A stretch of 40,406 nt of DNA. Source: VRUE01 sp036276735. GTDB lineage: Bacteria > Actinomycetota > Thermoleophilia > Solirubrobacterales > 70-9. Made by a program: the position numbers and the translations under genes. Below, in pieces: positions 7,378 to 15,807 of the stretch; position 1 is the stretch's first letter; the number at the start of each line of letters is the position of its first letter. Below the pieces are notes generated by a model. It was not told the origin of the DNA. It saw only the letters and a program-made list of their open reading frames with translations, and ran no database searches. Location: assembly GCA_036276735.1 (NCBI GenBank), contig DASUOH010000016.1:1-40406 (forward strand), written 5' to 3'.

Positions 7378-9261
7378 TCATCTACGGCGAAACCAAGCTA
7401 CAAAGCGAGCCCAAGCGCCCGAACGATGCATGCTCTGTAGCTCAACCTGTTGTTGCAACGCGGCAATTTTTCGCCGGGATCGATCTCGCTGCCTTTTGGC
7501 GGCGCTCGCCTGCCTTAGAGCGGCGTCACGTTCCGACTCGATCATCTCGAATCGAGCTTCCTGCTCGGAATCGAACTCAAGCTTCTTCAGCGTCCGCTCC
7601 ACGACTTCTGCCAGTCGATCCGCCCAAGGTTCCCGCTCATCAGGATTCTCCGGCTTTTCTCCCAGCACCTCTTTCACCTCACGCTCTTCCTGCAGTGCTA
7701 CCAGCACCCGTCTGGCTTGTCGTCGAGATCCTTTGAGAAGAGCCTCGACATCGAACTGACTTTCCTCAAGCGTCGAAAGGAAGTTGATGTCTGCGAAAAC
7801 AGGATCCTCTGCCAACAATCCCAACTGAGATTGGACCAGGTGAAGGGCGTACTCACCGAGGTCGTGATCATCCGGGCTCAGAAACGGGGAAAGATCAGCC
7901 GTCCACGCCCAGAGCCGCTTTGAGGACGGTACTCGATAAACCTTTTGTTTAATAAGCATGCGATCTGCATCTCGTAAGCTTCGATCCAGAGTGATAAGCC
8001 ACACTTGATTTCCCATCTCGTCAGCAGGACGGCGCTTCCGCTGTAGCTGAACCACGAGGAAGTTGTCCGTATCGACATCGATGATCTTTGGATGCGTATA
8101 GCGTGCCTTAGATCCCGCAATAGCTTCGCGCACTCGCTCACGTCGATCATCGTGATGTGCCGCCGCCGCGTCATCCTGAATCGTTTGAATCTGTTGGTCG
8201 TCTAGAAACTCCGTGGGTGGACTGTAAGTGGCCAGGAACGCAGTCCAAGTTAGTCCAGCCACACGCGTACGTTGTTCGGCATACGTGCGCAGGGCGTCGT
8301 CATCCGCGATGTGCAGCAGATCGCCATGGGCCTTCAAGCGCCGATAGTTCTGGTCACTCTCCTTAAGCTGCCTTTCAAGCTCCTCGATCGTGTACGGCGA
8401 AACGACAAGCTTGCAACCGACCTGGCGGGCTGCCTCGACCGCCGTTGTAGCTACCTCATGTTGCGGATGGGCCGAGAAAAGCAGGGCCATCACTACATTG
8501 GTGTCGAGGTAGCACACGCGCTCCTTGGCAAGCTCCCTTTTTACCTTCCTTATCACAGGGTCTTGCTCCAGCAATGCAAACGCCACAGTCTTCTGGTACA
8601 CCGCCGCAAGATATTTTTGGCCTTCTATGCTCAAGCTCAGTAAGCCGTTGCGGATGCCCTCCGATATCTGAGCTCGACGTAGCTTCTCCCGTGCCGGGGT
8701 GACTGCACGCGCGATCGAGTCCAAGCTCTTCGTGCTGAGATGCTCAACAGTGTCCTCATCGAAGCCGTTGCCTTCCGGCCCAAAGGATCGCGCCAACGCG
8801 ACACTCTTTTCTTGAAACAGACGCTGGATAAAGCCCTCAAGCGCATCGCGAAGCTCATCCTGCTCTATAGGCATTAAAACTTCACCAGTCTCAGAATGAA
8901 TCGACGACGTAATCTCCCGGTGAAATGCCTCTCGCTGAGTACTGATGCGACCGGAAGCGGCCGCAAGTTGTGCCTTCCGGTCCTGAGAGATATCTACTAG
9001 GTCATTCGACAGGACGAATAACCCGACTTCTCGTCCAGCCGCAATAGCGGCCTCTAGCTGCTGAGCGCTAATACCATTGTCGGACAAAAACTGCTCATTA
9101 CATAGCTTGAGGATCTCCTTACGATTCGCGGCACGTCCTAGTTCGAAAATCGCGAGCGAGGCAAGAAATATGTGTAGTGGCTGTCGGAGGCCACGCACTC
9201 TTGGATCAAGATCAAATAAGGCGTAGGCCAGCAGATCGGACTGTGCAGGAGTGGCCGGCAT
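7378..9261 (-). CDS. Large PIN-type nuclease with N-terminal winged-helix-like and C-terminal coiled-coil parts
   Basis: 627 residues. Residues about 28-92 look like a winged-helix fold (helices, then LEAAIAAGREVGLFVLSNDL). A helical linker follows to about residue 240. A PIN-like nuclease domain spans about 245-445: the first strand VCYLDTNVVMALLFSAH carries D253, SPYTIEELERQL carries the middle glutamate (E293/E294), and DVDTDNFLVV plus WLITLDRSL provide the late aspartates (about 396-399 and 426). These are the acidic residues expected of an active metal-dependent ribonuclease. The last ~65 residues form a charged coiled coil ending in a basic, tryptophan-containing tail. The gene follows the 140-aa membrane protein with a 2-nt gap, so the pair is co-expressed. 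Base composition is visibly AT-richer than its neighbours, which suggests transfer. The exact family is not recognised; defence or RNA-decay roles are inference. Confidence 0.7.
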   Translation of the reverse strand: MPATPAQSDLLAYALFDLDPRVRGLRQPLHIFLASLAIFELGRAANRKEILKLCNEQFLSDNGISAQQLEAAIAAGREVGLFVLSNDLVDISQDRKAQLAAASGRISTQREAFHREITSSIHSETGEVLMPIEQDELRDALEGFIQRLFQEKSVALARSFGPEGNGFDEDTVEHLSTKSLDSIARAVTPAREKLRRAQISEGIRNGLLSLSIEGQKYLAAVYQKTVAFALLEQDPVIRKVKRELAKERVCYLDTNVVMALLFSAHPQHEVATTAVEAARQVGCKLVVSPYTIEELERQLKESDQNYRRLKAHGDLLHIADDDALRTYAEQRTRVAGLTWTAFLATYSPPTEFLDDQQIQTIQDDAAAAHHDDRRERVREAIAGSKARYTHPKIIDVDTDNFLVVQLQRKRRPADEMGNQVWLITLDRSLRDADRMLIKQKVYRVPSSKRLWAWTADLSPFLSPDDHDLGEYALHLVQSQLGLLAEDPVFADINFLSTLEESQFDVEALLKGSRRQARRVLVALQEEREVKEVLGEKPENPDEREPWADRLAEVVERTLKKLEFDSEQEARFEMIESERDAALRQASAAKRQRDRSRRKIAALQQQVELQSMHRSGAWARFVAWFRRR

Positions 9262-9263
9262 CC

Positions 9264-9686
9264 CTATTGATCTTCAGTCAGCCGCTTAAACCGTCGATAG
9301 AGCGCCGCGAATTGGTCCTCATATCTATCGCGCAAAGACGCCGCTTCCGCTTCAAACACTTTCTCCCCGGCTCGTTCCACTTGAATAGAGATTTGGTCCT
9401 GTGCGACCTGTCTCACCCATTTAACCGCGAGGATGCTCCCACCTAACCCTGCGAGTGCGATCACAGCGACCAGGGCGGCGTTTACCATCTCGATTCGACT
9501 AACTGCCGCCTCAAAGGCGTCTCCCTGCCTATCCGCAGCCTCGCTTTGAGCTTCAAGCTTGGCTTCGACTTTTGCAAGCTTGATCTGCATAGTCGAGGAT
9601 CCCGTCCCGTCTTGCTCCGCTGAAGCATGAGCTCCAAAGGCGGCAGTTAGAAGAAAGATGACCGTTAAGCCCGTCGCGAGTCGCAC
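9264..9686 (-). CDS. Small membrane protein with coiled coil, partner of the PIN gene
   Basis: 140-residue protein from a GTG at 9686. Residues 1-23 form a signal peptide or membrane anchor (RLATGLTVIFLLTAAFGAHA). Residues about 33-65 are a charged heptad-like helix (KLAKVEAKLEAQSEAADRQ). A second membrane helix follows at about 70-93 (ALVAVIALAGLGGSILAVKW), and the tail is helical and charged (EKVFEAEAASLRDRYEDQ, then ALYRRFKRL). No known family is recognised. The stop is 2 nt before the PIN gene start, so translation is probably coupled. It could anchor or regulate the nuclease at the membrane; that is inference from gene order. The AT-richer composition extends through this gene. The 78-bp upstream region is shared with the divergent MFS gene. 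Confidence 0.6.
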   Translation of the reverse strand: MRLATGLTVIFLLTAAFGAHASAEQDGTGSSTMQIKLAKVEAKLEAQSEAADRQGDAFEAAVSRIEMVNAALVAVIALAGLGGSILAVKWVRQVAQDQISIQVERAGEKVFEAEAASLRDRYEDQFAALYRRFKRLTEDQ

Positions 9687-9782
9687 AGGGAACAGAGGTT
9701 AGGGCCCTGGTCGGATACTTAGGTACTCACTGGATCTCCTTGGTGGAGCGGCCTGACCACAAGAGTGAGCGTGGATAACCTC

Positions 9783-10997
9783 ATGGACATGAAGGAGAGC
9801 CTGCTGCGCGACCGCGACTTTCGCCTGGTCGCCGCGGCTGTTGGGCTCTCGGCGCTCGGCGACTGGGTCGCGATCGTCGCTCTCGGCCTGCACGTCAAGG
9901 AGCTGACCGACTCCGGTTTCGCGGTTGCCGCTCTGTGGGTCTGTCTCTTCGGACCCTCGGTCGCGGTGGCGGGACATGTCGGCCTGCTGGTCGACCGGGT
10001 CGAGGCGACGCGACTGCTGGCGGCGGTGTCTCTGGCGGGCGTTGGCGCGGCGGTGGCCGTCGCCTTCAGCGACGCGGTGGCGCCAGTGCTGGCACTGACC
10101 GTTCTGCTCGGGCTCGTCTTCGCGACGACCCAGCCGGTTGAGTTCTCCCTCGTGCCGCCGCTCGCCGGCGAGGCGCGGATCCAGGAGGCGAACGGGCATA
10201 TGGAGACGGCTCGCTACCTCGGCTTCGGCGTCGGTCCCCTGCTCGGCGGGCTGCTCTTCGCCGCAGGCGGCCTCGAGCTCGCGATGCTGGTCGACGCCGC
10301 CACCTTCGCCTTCGTCGCTGTCGCCGCCCTTGGGCTGCGGGTCAGGCGGCACGCGATCGATCCCGATGGCAACGCGCATCCTCCCCGCGCCCGCGACGGC
10401 ATCGCCTTCCTCTTCGGAGACCGCCTGCTGGCGCTGGTCATGTCCGTCGCCTTCGCGTCGCTGCTCTTCATGTCCGCGGTCTGGGTGGCCGAGCTTTTCT
10501 TCGTCGAGGACGTGCTCGGGCGCGGCGACGTCTCTTACGGTGCGATGCTCTCGATCTGGACGGCGGGGATGGCCCTCGGCGCGATGGTCTTCTCGCGCCG
10601 GATCGCGATCGGCGCCGTCGCGGCGGCGGGCCTGGTCGCGGCGACCGTTCAGGGCGCCGCGCTGGCCCTGCCCGCCCTTTGGCTCAGCTTCGCCTTCTTC
10701 CTCGCCTGCTCGTTCATGGGCGGGCTCGGACACGGCCTCAAGAACGTGATGTTCCGAAGCCTCATTCACGTGCGCGTTCCCAACCACCTGCACGGCCGCG
10801 CCTTCGCCGCCTACAACGGCATCCGCAACACCGCCGAGCTGGGCGCCTTCGCGGCCGGCGGCCTGCTCGTCGCCGTGATCGGCGCCCGCGGCACGCTCGC
10901 CTACGCGGGAGGCCTCTCGGCGCTGGCCGGCCTGATCGGTGTCCTGGCCCTGCTGCGGATGCGGCGCGGGCTCACGCCTGAGCCAGGAACCTCGTGA
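9783..10997 (+). CDS. MFS transporter (MFS_3/EntS-like exporter)
   Basis: About 404 residues with roughly 12 hydrophobic segments. It opens with a short cytosolic stretch ending LLRDRDFRL, then LVAAAVGLSALGDWVAIVAL. The loop VGLLVDRVEATRLL corresponds to the conserved loop 2-3 of the superfamily. The central ARYLGFGVGPLLGGLL and the late FRSLIHVRVPNHLHGRAFAA segments are typical of the MFS_3 group (enterobactin exporter-like, macrolide efflux-like). The substrate cannot be inferred. I start at ATG 9783 (weak GTGGA seven bases upstream); GTG 9765 and ATG 9789 are alternatives in the same frame. The 3' end overlaps the convergent winged-helix gene by 26 bases. Confidence 0.85.
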   Translation: MDMKESLLRDRDFRLVAAAVGLSALGDWVAIVALGLHVKELTDSGFAVAALWVCLFGPSVAVAGHVGLLVDRVEATRLLAAVSLAGVGAAVAVAFSDAVAPVLALTVLLGLVFATTQPVEFSLVPPLAGEARIQEANGHMETARYLGFGVGPLLGGLLFAAGGLELAMLVDAATFAFVAVAALGLRVRRHAIDPDGNAHPPRARDGIAFLFGDRLLALVMSVAFASLLFMSAVWVAELFFVEDVLGRGDVSYGAMLSIWTAGMALGAMVFSRRIAIGAVAAAGLVAATVQGAALALPALWLSFAFFLACSFMGGLGHGLKNVMFRSLIHVRVPNHLHGRAFAAYNGIRNTAELGAFAAGGLLVAVIGARGTLAYAGGLSALAGLIGVLALLRMRRGLTPEPGTS

Positions 10998-12009
10998 CGT
11001 CCGCCGCTTCCGCCGCGAGCGCCTCGCCGACCTCCCCAGGAATCTCCTCGAACGGCTCCAGGACGACCTCGCCCTTGATCCACCGCCAACGGGCGACCGC
11101 GCGCCCGTCGACCAGGGCGAAGGGATGGAAGATGCCGTTGCGGGTGACGAGGACCGTGTGCGGGCCGATGATCGCCTCGCGGGACGTCCAGCCGAGCAGC
11201 ACGGGGTCGAAGGCGCCGAGCAGCCGCGGCGGTGGGATCTCCACCCCTCGCGGCCGGCGCTTGCGGAGGCGGACGAGGCCGCCGTCCAGCTCCTGCAACT
11301 CCGCCGCGATCGCCTCCAAGCCGGCACGCGCGTCGCGCAGCGGCAAGCCGGCCCACCGCGCCAGGTCGCGATCGCTGGCCGGAGCGTGGCCGACCAGGTA
11401 GCGGCGCGCGAGCTCCGCCAGCGCCGCCTCTCGCTCCACCATCGGCGGCTCGCCCAGCCAGTCACGGACGAGGGCGTAGGCGTGCTGCCTGCCGACCATC
11501 GGGCCGCGCACCGCGACGCCCCGGACCGCTGCGAGGAAGAGAAGGTGGATCAGCGCCTGCCCGCCCGTGGCGACACCGGCTGACTGCAGGCGGTCCTTGA
11601 GGTCGAGCCGGGTCAGCGGGCCCTCGTCGGCCAGTGCCCGCTCGATCGTCGCCACCGCGCGCTCCCCCTCCTCGGGCGCGACCCCCTCCTGCCGCAAGCG
11701 CCGCGCGCATGAGGTCAGGAGCGGGGGCGTGGTCAGCGCCTGCAGCCATGGGTAGTCCTCGCTGCGTACGAGGTGCAGCGTGCCGCGGTTGAGCCAGGTG
11801 ACGACCAGACTCCGCTCCTCGCTGAGGGCGCGGTCGACGTCGGCGGCCGCCAGGTCTTTCGTGCGGGCACGGATCGCGAGGCGGAAACCGCGGGGGTCTT
11901 GGCCTTGCACCGCGAGCAGCCGCTCGGCGACAGCAACGGGGCCATCCAGGGGCTCGCCGGCCAGCCCCTGCGCGGCGAACCGCTCCTGAACCAGCGCCGC
12001 CGCGCTCAC
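10972..12009 (-). CDS. Winged-helix DNA-binding protein of the AlkZ/YcaQ-like (HTH_42) family
   Basis: 345-residue protein of the HTH_42 superfamily, whose studied members are DNA glycosylases for crosslinks and bulky adducts (AlkZ, YcaQ). Near the N-terminus it has the QxQ-type motif (LLAVQGQDPRGFRLAIRAR), which in AlkZ contributes catalytic glutamines. Then come WLNRGTLHLVRSEDYPWL, tandem winged-helix regions and the C-terminal beta-rich part LLGAFDPVLLGWTSREAI followed by FHPFALVDGRAVARWRW. Glycosylase activity is plausible but not shown for this subgroup. It starts with GTG at 12009. It lies on the leftward strand after the FKBP lipoprotein gene (9 bp gap) and overlaps the MFS gene tail to tail by 26 bp. 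Confidence 0.8.
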   Translation of the reverse strand: MSAAALVQERFAAQGLAGEPLDGPVAVAERLLAVQGQDPRGFRLAIRARTKDLAAADVDRALSEERSLVVTWLNRGTLHLVRSEDYPWLQALTTPPLLTSCARRLRQEGVAPEEGERAVATIERALADEGPLTRLDLKDRLQSAGVATGGQALIHLLFLAAVRGVAVRGPMVGRQHAYALVRDWLGEPPMVEREAALAELARRYLVGHAPASDRDLARWAGLPLRDARAGLEAIAAELQELDGGLVRLRKRRPRGVEIPPPRLLGAFDPVLLGWTSREAIIGPHTVLVTRNGIFHPFALVDGRAVARWRWIKGEVVLEPFEEIPGEVGEALAAEAADVTRFLAQA

Positions 12010-12018
12010 CGCGCGCGG

Positions 12019-12531
12019 CTAGCGGGCCGAGAGCAGGTCGACCACGAAGACGAGCGCTTCGTTCGGGCCGATCGCCGGCGGAAAGCCTGCCTGGCCGTAG
12101 GCGAGATTGCCGGGGACGAGGAGCTGGCGCTGACCCCCGACCTTCATCCCCGCCACCCCCTGGTCCCAGCCTGGGATGACTTCACCGGCACCAAGCGTGA
12201 AGGTGAACGGTTCGCCGCGGTCCCACGACGCGTCGAACTCTTCCCGCGAGTCGTAGCCGACCCCCACGTACTGGACGGTCACTTCATCGCCGGCCTTCGC
12301 CGCGGCGCCGGAGCCTTCGATCAGGTCTTCGGTGGCGAGCCGTTTCGGCGGTGCCCCCTCCGGGACGCTCACCTTCGGCTTGCCGCGTTTCGCCGCCTCT
12401 GCCGGCGACTGGGCCGAGAGCGACTCTTTCGCCGCCGCGTCGGAGCCGCCACTCGCGGAATCCTCGTCGTCCCCGCAGGCTGCCAGCGTCAATGCCAGAC
12501 CGATGAGGATCGTCGTCAAAGCGGTCTTCAC
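12019..12531 (-). CDS. FKBP-type peptidyl-prolyl isomerase lipoprotein
   Basis: Secreted, lipid-anchored cis-trans prolyl isomerase. The N-terminus is a lipoprotein signal (LIGLALTLAACG) with the lipobox cysteine at about residue 19, followed by a disordered acidic, Ala/Ser-rich linker of about 35 residues. The FKBP domain occupies the C-terminal ~110 residues: DEVTVQYVGVGYDSREEFDA, SWDRGEPFTFTLGAG, EVIPGWDQGVAGMKVGGQRQ, LVPGNLAYGQAG and ALVFVVDLL. All the usual active-site aromatics (Y, F, D, W, Y) are present. I use GTG 12531 (VKTALTT), which gives a normal signal peptide; a TTG at 12540 is the other option. It probably shares a transcript with the AlkZ-like gene and is divergent from the BASS transporter. 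Confidence 0.9.
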   Translation of the reverse strand: MKTALTTILIGLALTLAACGDDEDSASGGSDAAAKESLSAQSPAEAAKRGKPKVSVPEGAPPKRLATEDLIEGSGAAAKAGDEVTVQYVGVGYDSREEFDASWDRGEPFTFTLGAGEVIPGWDQGVAGMKVGGQRQLLVPGNLAYGQAGFPPAIGPNEALVFVVDLLSAR

Positions 12532-12578
12532 GGCGGGCAATGCTACGGAAGCGTCGTCCGAATAGCGTCCCCGGTTCG

Positions 12579-13442
12579 GTGGACAGCCCGCTCCTCACCT
12601 CCTTCCTCCTCCCGGCGGCAATCGCTGTGATCATGTGTAGCCTCGGGATGACGCTGACGGCGGCCGATTTCCGCCGCCTGCTGGTTGCCCCGCGCGGCGT
12701 CGCGATCGGGATGCTGAACCTGGCGCTGCTCTCGCCGCTCCTCGCCCTGACCACCGCCGAGCTCTTCGGCCTCTCCCCCGAGCTCGCCGTCGGCCTCGTC
12801 CTGCTGGGGGCCTCGCCGGGCGGGATGATGGCCAACATGCTCACCCACCTCGCCCGTGGGGACACGGCGCTGTCGATCACGATGACCGCGATCAGCAGCG
12901 TCGGGGCGATCATCACCGTGCCGCTCTTCCTCGCCCTCTCGGCCAACCACTTCGGCGCCGGCGAGGTCGGCGACGCCAGCATGCTGGGCGTCGTCGCGCG
13001 TGTCTTCGCGATCACGATCGTGCCAGTGGCATTCGGGATGTGGCTGCGCCGGCGCGACCCGGCGCGCATCGAGGCGCTCTACCCGCGCTTCCGCAACGCC
13101 TCGCTTGCCCTCTTCACCCTTGTCGTGCTCGGAGCGATCGCCAGCGAGTACGACACCGTCGCCGAGAACGCGGCCGAGGTCGGCGGCGCGGCACTGGCCC
13201 TCAACCTGGCCGCGATGTCGGCCAGCTTCGCGATCTCCAAGCTGGCCAGGCTCGACGACCGGCAGGCGACCGCGATCGCCCTCGAGCTCGGCATCCACAA
13301 CGCCGCGCTGGCGATCGCCGTCGGCGCGACGCTGGCCGCGGCTCTGACCATCCCGGCCGCCGTGTATGCCTCCTTCATGCTCTTCACCGGCGGCGCCTTC
13401 GCCTGGGCTATGAGCCGCCGCATAGACTCGGCTCCCGGGTAA
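12579..13442 (+). CDS. Bile acid:sodium symporter (BASS) family transporter
   Basis: About 287 residues and roughly nine to ten hydrophobic segments. It carries the family features: an early LLTSFLLPAAIAVIMCSLGM helix, the crossover motif GLVLLGASPGGMMANMLTHL, the polar helix ITMTAISSVGAIITVPL, and a late ELGIHNAALAIAVGATL repeat that mirrors the first crossover. The family transports organic anions such as bile acids, pantoate or pyruvate with sodium; the substrate here is unknown. I prefer GTG 12579 because a TAGCGT hexamer sits 10 nt upstream and the membrane part starts directly after it. The frame is open from ATG 12540, which would add 13 basic residues. The acyl-CoA ligase gene follows 16 nt downstream and may be in the same operon. 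Confidence 0.85.
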   Translation: MDSPLLTSFLLPAAIAVIMCSLGMTLTAADFRRLLVAPRGVAIGMLNLALLSPLLALTTAELFGLSPELAVGLVLLGASPGGMMANMLTHLARGDTALSITMTAISSVGAIITVPLFLALSANHFGAGEVGDASMLGVVARVFAITIVPVAFGMWLRRRDPARIEALYPRFRNASLALFTLVVLGAIASEYDTVAENAAEVGGAALALNLAAMSASFAISKLARLDDRQATAIALELGIHNAALAIAVGATLAAALTIPAAVYASFMLFTGGAFAWAMSRRIDSAPG

Positions 13443-13458
13443 GCACGAGGAGGAGACG

Positions 13459-14970
13459 ATGGGCGAGAACCTTGCATCCCTGCTGACCGAGAGTGCCGGG
13501 CGCTCGCCGCAGGCGCCGGCGATCCGGCTCGGCGAGCACGAGCTCACCTATGCGCAGCTCGACGAGGCGAGCGCCCGCCTGGCCACCGTCCTACGCGAGC
13601 GCGGCATCGAGCCCGGTGACAGGGTCGGCATCATGCTGCCGAACGTCCCGCAGTTCCCGATCGCCTACTACGGCGCCCTTCGCGCCGGCGCGACCGTCGT
13701 GCCGATGAACGTGCTGCTGAAGCGGCGTGAGATCGCCTTCTACCTGGAGGACTCGGGCGCCAAGCTGCTGCTCGCCTGGCACGGGTTCGCCGAGGAGGCG
13801 AGGGGCGGCGGCGAGGACGCGGGTGCCGACCTGGTCGAAGTCGAGCCGTCCTCGTTCGGCGAGCTGCTCGCAGCCGCCGAGCCGATGCCCGACCTCGCCG
13901 CTGTCGAGGACGACGACACCGCGGTGATCCTCTACACCTCGGGCACGACCGGCAAGCCGAAGGGCGCCGAGCTGACTCACGCCAACCTGCTGACCAACGC
14001 CGACGTCTGCATGCGGACGACGAGTGAGATCCAGCCGGGAGACGTCGTCTTCGGCGGCCTGCCCCTCTTCCACTCCTTCGGCCAGACCGTCGCCATGAAC
14101 GCCTCGCTCAAGGTCGGCGCCTGCCTGACGCTGGTGCCGAAGTTCGACCCGGGCGAGGCGCTGGAGACGATCCAGCGCGACCGCGTCACCCACTTCTACG
14201 GGGTGCCGACGATGTTCGGCGCGCTCCTCCATCACCCCGAGCGCGAGCGCTACGACACCTCCAGCCTGCGCACCTGCATCACCGGCGGGGCGTCGATGCC
14301 GGTCGAGGTGCTGCGCGGCTTCGAGGAGGCGTTCGGCTGCATCGTGCTCGAGGGCTACGGACTGTCGGAGACCTCCCCCGTCGCCTCCTCCAACCACCCG
14401 GGCAGGGAGCGCAAGCCCGGCTCGATCGGCACGCCGCTGGAGGGAGTCGAGATGCGCGTCGTCGACGAGAACGACGAGGAGGTGCCGCAGGGCGAGGTCG
14501 GCGAGATCGTGATCCGCGGCCACAACGTCATGAAGGGCTACTGGCAGCGGTCCGATGCAACCGCGGAGGCGATGCGCGGCGGCTGGTTCCACAGCGGCGA
14601 CATGGCGCGGGTCGACGAGGAGGGCTACTTCTACATCGTCGACCGCAAGAAGGACCTGATCATCCGCGGCGGCTACAACGTCTACCCGCGCGAGGTCGAG
14701 GAGGTCCTCTACGAGCACCCGAAGATCCGCGAAGCGGCCGTGGTCGGCGTCCACAGCGACGAGTGGGGAGAGGAGATCGGCGCCGCCGTCGTCCCGCATG
14801 CGGGCGAGGAACTGAGCGCCGAGGAGGTGAGCGCCTACGTCAAGGATCGGATCGCCGCCTACAAGTACCCGCGGCTCGTCTGGTTCCTCGACGACCTACC
14901 GAAGGGGCCGACCGGCAAGATCCTCAAGCGCGAGATCGAAGTGCCGGCGACCGCCGGTCGCCGCGCTTAA
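13459..14970 (+). CDS. Long-chain fatty acid--CoA ligase (AMP-forming)
   Basis: 503-residue ANL-superfamily enzyme that activates a carboxylic acid, probably a fatty acid, through an acyl-adenylate to the CoA thioester. Core motifs are complete: the ATP-binding loop YTSGTTGKPKG at about residues 159-169, PLFHSFGQ, the acyl-pocket region ITGGASMPVEVL, the adenylate motif EGYGLSETSP, the hinge region YFYIVDRKKDLIIRGG followed by YNVYPREVEE, and the C-terminal catalytic lysine in PKGPTGKILKRE. A clear Shine-Dalgarno (GAGGAGG) precedes ATG 13459. Chain-length specificity cannot be read. It sits upstream of a secreted lipase and the R2lox-SCP2 gene, so this stretch is rich in lipid-handling functions. 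Confidence 0.9.
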   Translation: MGENLASLLTESAGRSPQAPAIRLGEHELTYAQLDEASARLATVLRERGIEPGDRVGIMLPNVPQFPIAYYGALRAGATVVPMNVLLKRREIAFYLEDSGAKLLLAWHGFAEEARGGGEDAGADLVEVEPSSFGELLAAAEPMPDLAAVEDDDTAVILYTSGTTGKPKGAELTHANLLTNADVCMRTTSEIQPGDVVFGGLPLFHSFGQTVAMNASLKVGACLTLVPKFDPGEALETIQRDRVTHFYGVPTMFGALLHHPERERYDTSSLRTCITGGASMPVEVLRGFEEAFGCIVLEGYGLSETSPVASSNHPGRERKPGSIGTPLEGVEMRVVDENDEEVPQGEVGEIVIRGHNVMKGYWQRSDATAEAMRGGWFHSGDMARVDEEGYFYIVDRKKDLIIRGGYNVYPREVEEVLYEHPKIREAAVVGVHSDEWGEEIGAAVVPHAGEELSAEEVSAYVKDRIAAYKYPRLVWFLDDLPKGPTGKILKREIEVPATAGRRA

Positions 14971-15005
14971 CGCCACCAAAGCATTTGCTCAGCCTTTTCT
15001 GATTA

Positions 15006-15024
15006 GCATTGCACCGATCAATGC
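15006..15024. promoter_or_regulatory. Short inverted repeat upstream of the lipase gene
   Basis: GCATTG and CAATGC flank a 7-nt spacer, 45 nt before the lipase ATG, in the AT-rich 99-bp gap after the acyl-CoA ligase. It could be an operator or a hairpin. There is no T-tract, so it is not a convincing terminator. Confidence 0.25.
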
Positions 15025-15069
15025 ACAGTGGCGGCTCTTGGGGAACGCCGCCCGACAGAGGAGGAGATC

Positions 15070-15741
15070 ATGTTGAAGAAGCGCCTCGCGGCGTTGACTG
15101 CAGTACTCGCTATCAGCCTGGCGGGGGCCGCCATCTCGCCCGCAGGATCCGTGGCCAAAGACCCGATCCTGTTCGTCCACGGCTGGTCGAGCAGCGCGTC
15201 GACCTGGAACACGATGGTCTCGCGGTTCGAAAAAGACGGCTGGGCGGCGTCTGAACTGCGTGCCTACAGCTACAACACGTCGCAGTCCAACAAAACCACG
15301 GCGGAAACCATCGTCAGCACCGAAGTCGACGATCTGCTCGAAGACACGAGTGCGGAAAAGGTCGACATCGTCGCCCACTCGATGGGGAGCCTCAACACCC
15401 GGTGGTATCTCAAGTTCGTCGAAGGGGCCCAGGCGAACGTCGACGAGTGGGTCTCGCTCGGCGGGCCGAACCACGGCACCGACACGGCCAACTTCTGCTT
15501 CAGCACCGCCTGCACGGAGATGCGAGTCGGCTCGAAATTCCTCGGCGAACTGAACGCCGGCGACGAGACGCCGGGCGCGGTCAACTACCGCACCTGGTGG
15601 TCGCCCTGCGACTCGATCATCAACCCCGATTCGAGCGTCGCGCTGAGCGGCGCCACCAACACCGAAACCGCCTGCATGGCGCACACGGCCCTGCACACCG
15701 ACGAAACGATCTACAAACAGGTCCGCGAATTCGTGGAATAA
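15070..15741 (+). CDS. Secreted alpha/beta-hydrolase lipase (class 2/EstA type)
   Basis: 223-residue exported hydrolase. Residues 1 to about 33 form a signal peptide with basic start LKKRLAALTAVLAISLAGAA. The mature protein opens at the first strand, with the oxyanion loop FVHGWSSSASTW. The nucleophile elbow is AHSMGS (Ser at about residue 104), and SLGGPNHGT follows as in class 2 triacylglycerol lipases. The acidic residue is probably in INPDSS, and the catalytic histidine in HTALHTDE near the C-terminus. Four cysteines (FCFSTAC, SPCDS, TACMAH) could form two disulfides, as expected outside the cell. Length matches small lipases such as Bacillus LipA. ATG 15070 has a GAGGAG ribosome site; the frame is open from 15028, but that extension precedes the signal peptide. 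Confidence 0.85.
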   Translation: MLKKRLAALTAVLAISLAGAAISPAGSVAKDPILFVHGWSSSASTWNTMVSRFEKDGWAASELRAYSYNTSQSNKTTAETIVSTEVDDLLEDTSAEKVDIVAHSMGSLNTRWYLKFVEGAQANVDEWVSLGGPNHGTDTANFCFSTACTEMRVGSKFLGELNAGDETPGAVNYRTWWSPCDSIINPDSSVALSGATNTETACMAHTALHTDETIYKQVREFVE

Positions 15742-15747
15742 AAAACT

Positions 15748-15786
15748 GGCTGGGCAGCCAGGACCGCGGTATCCTGCTGCCCAGCC
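15748..15786. repeat. Strong hairpin between the lipase and R2lox genes
   Basis: GGCTGGGCAG at 15748 pairs perfectly with CTGCCCAGCC ending at 15786, and an inner CAGGA/TCCTG stem continues it with one bulged base. On the + strand no T-run follows. On the - strand the stem is followed by TTTTTTATT, so it looks like a terminator for leftward transcripts, although no leftward gene ends here. On the + strand it could act as a 3'-end stabiliser for the lipase mRNA. Confidence 0.5.
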
Positions 15787-15807
15787 GCCCCCTGCCGAAG
15801 GAGAACG

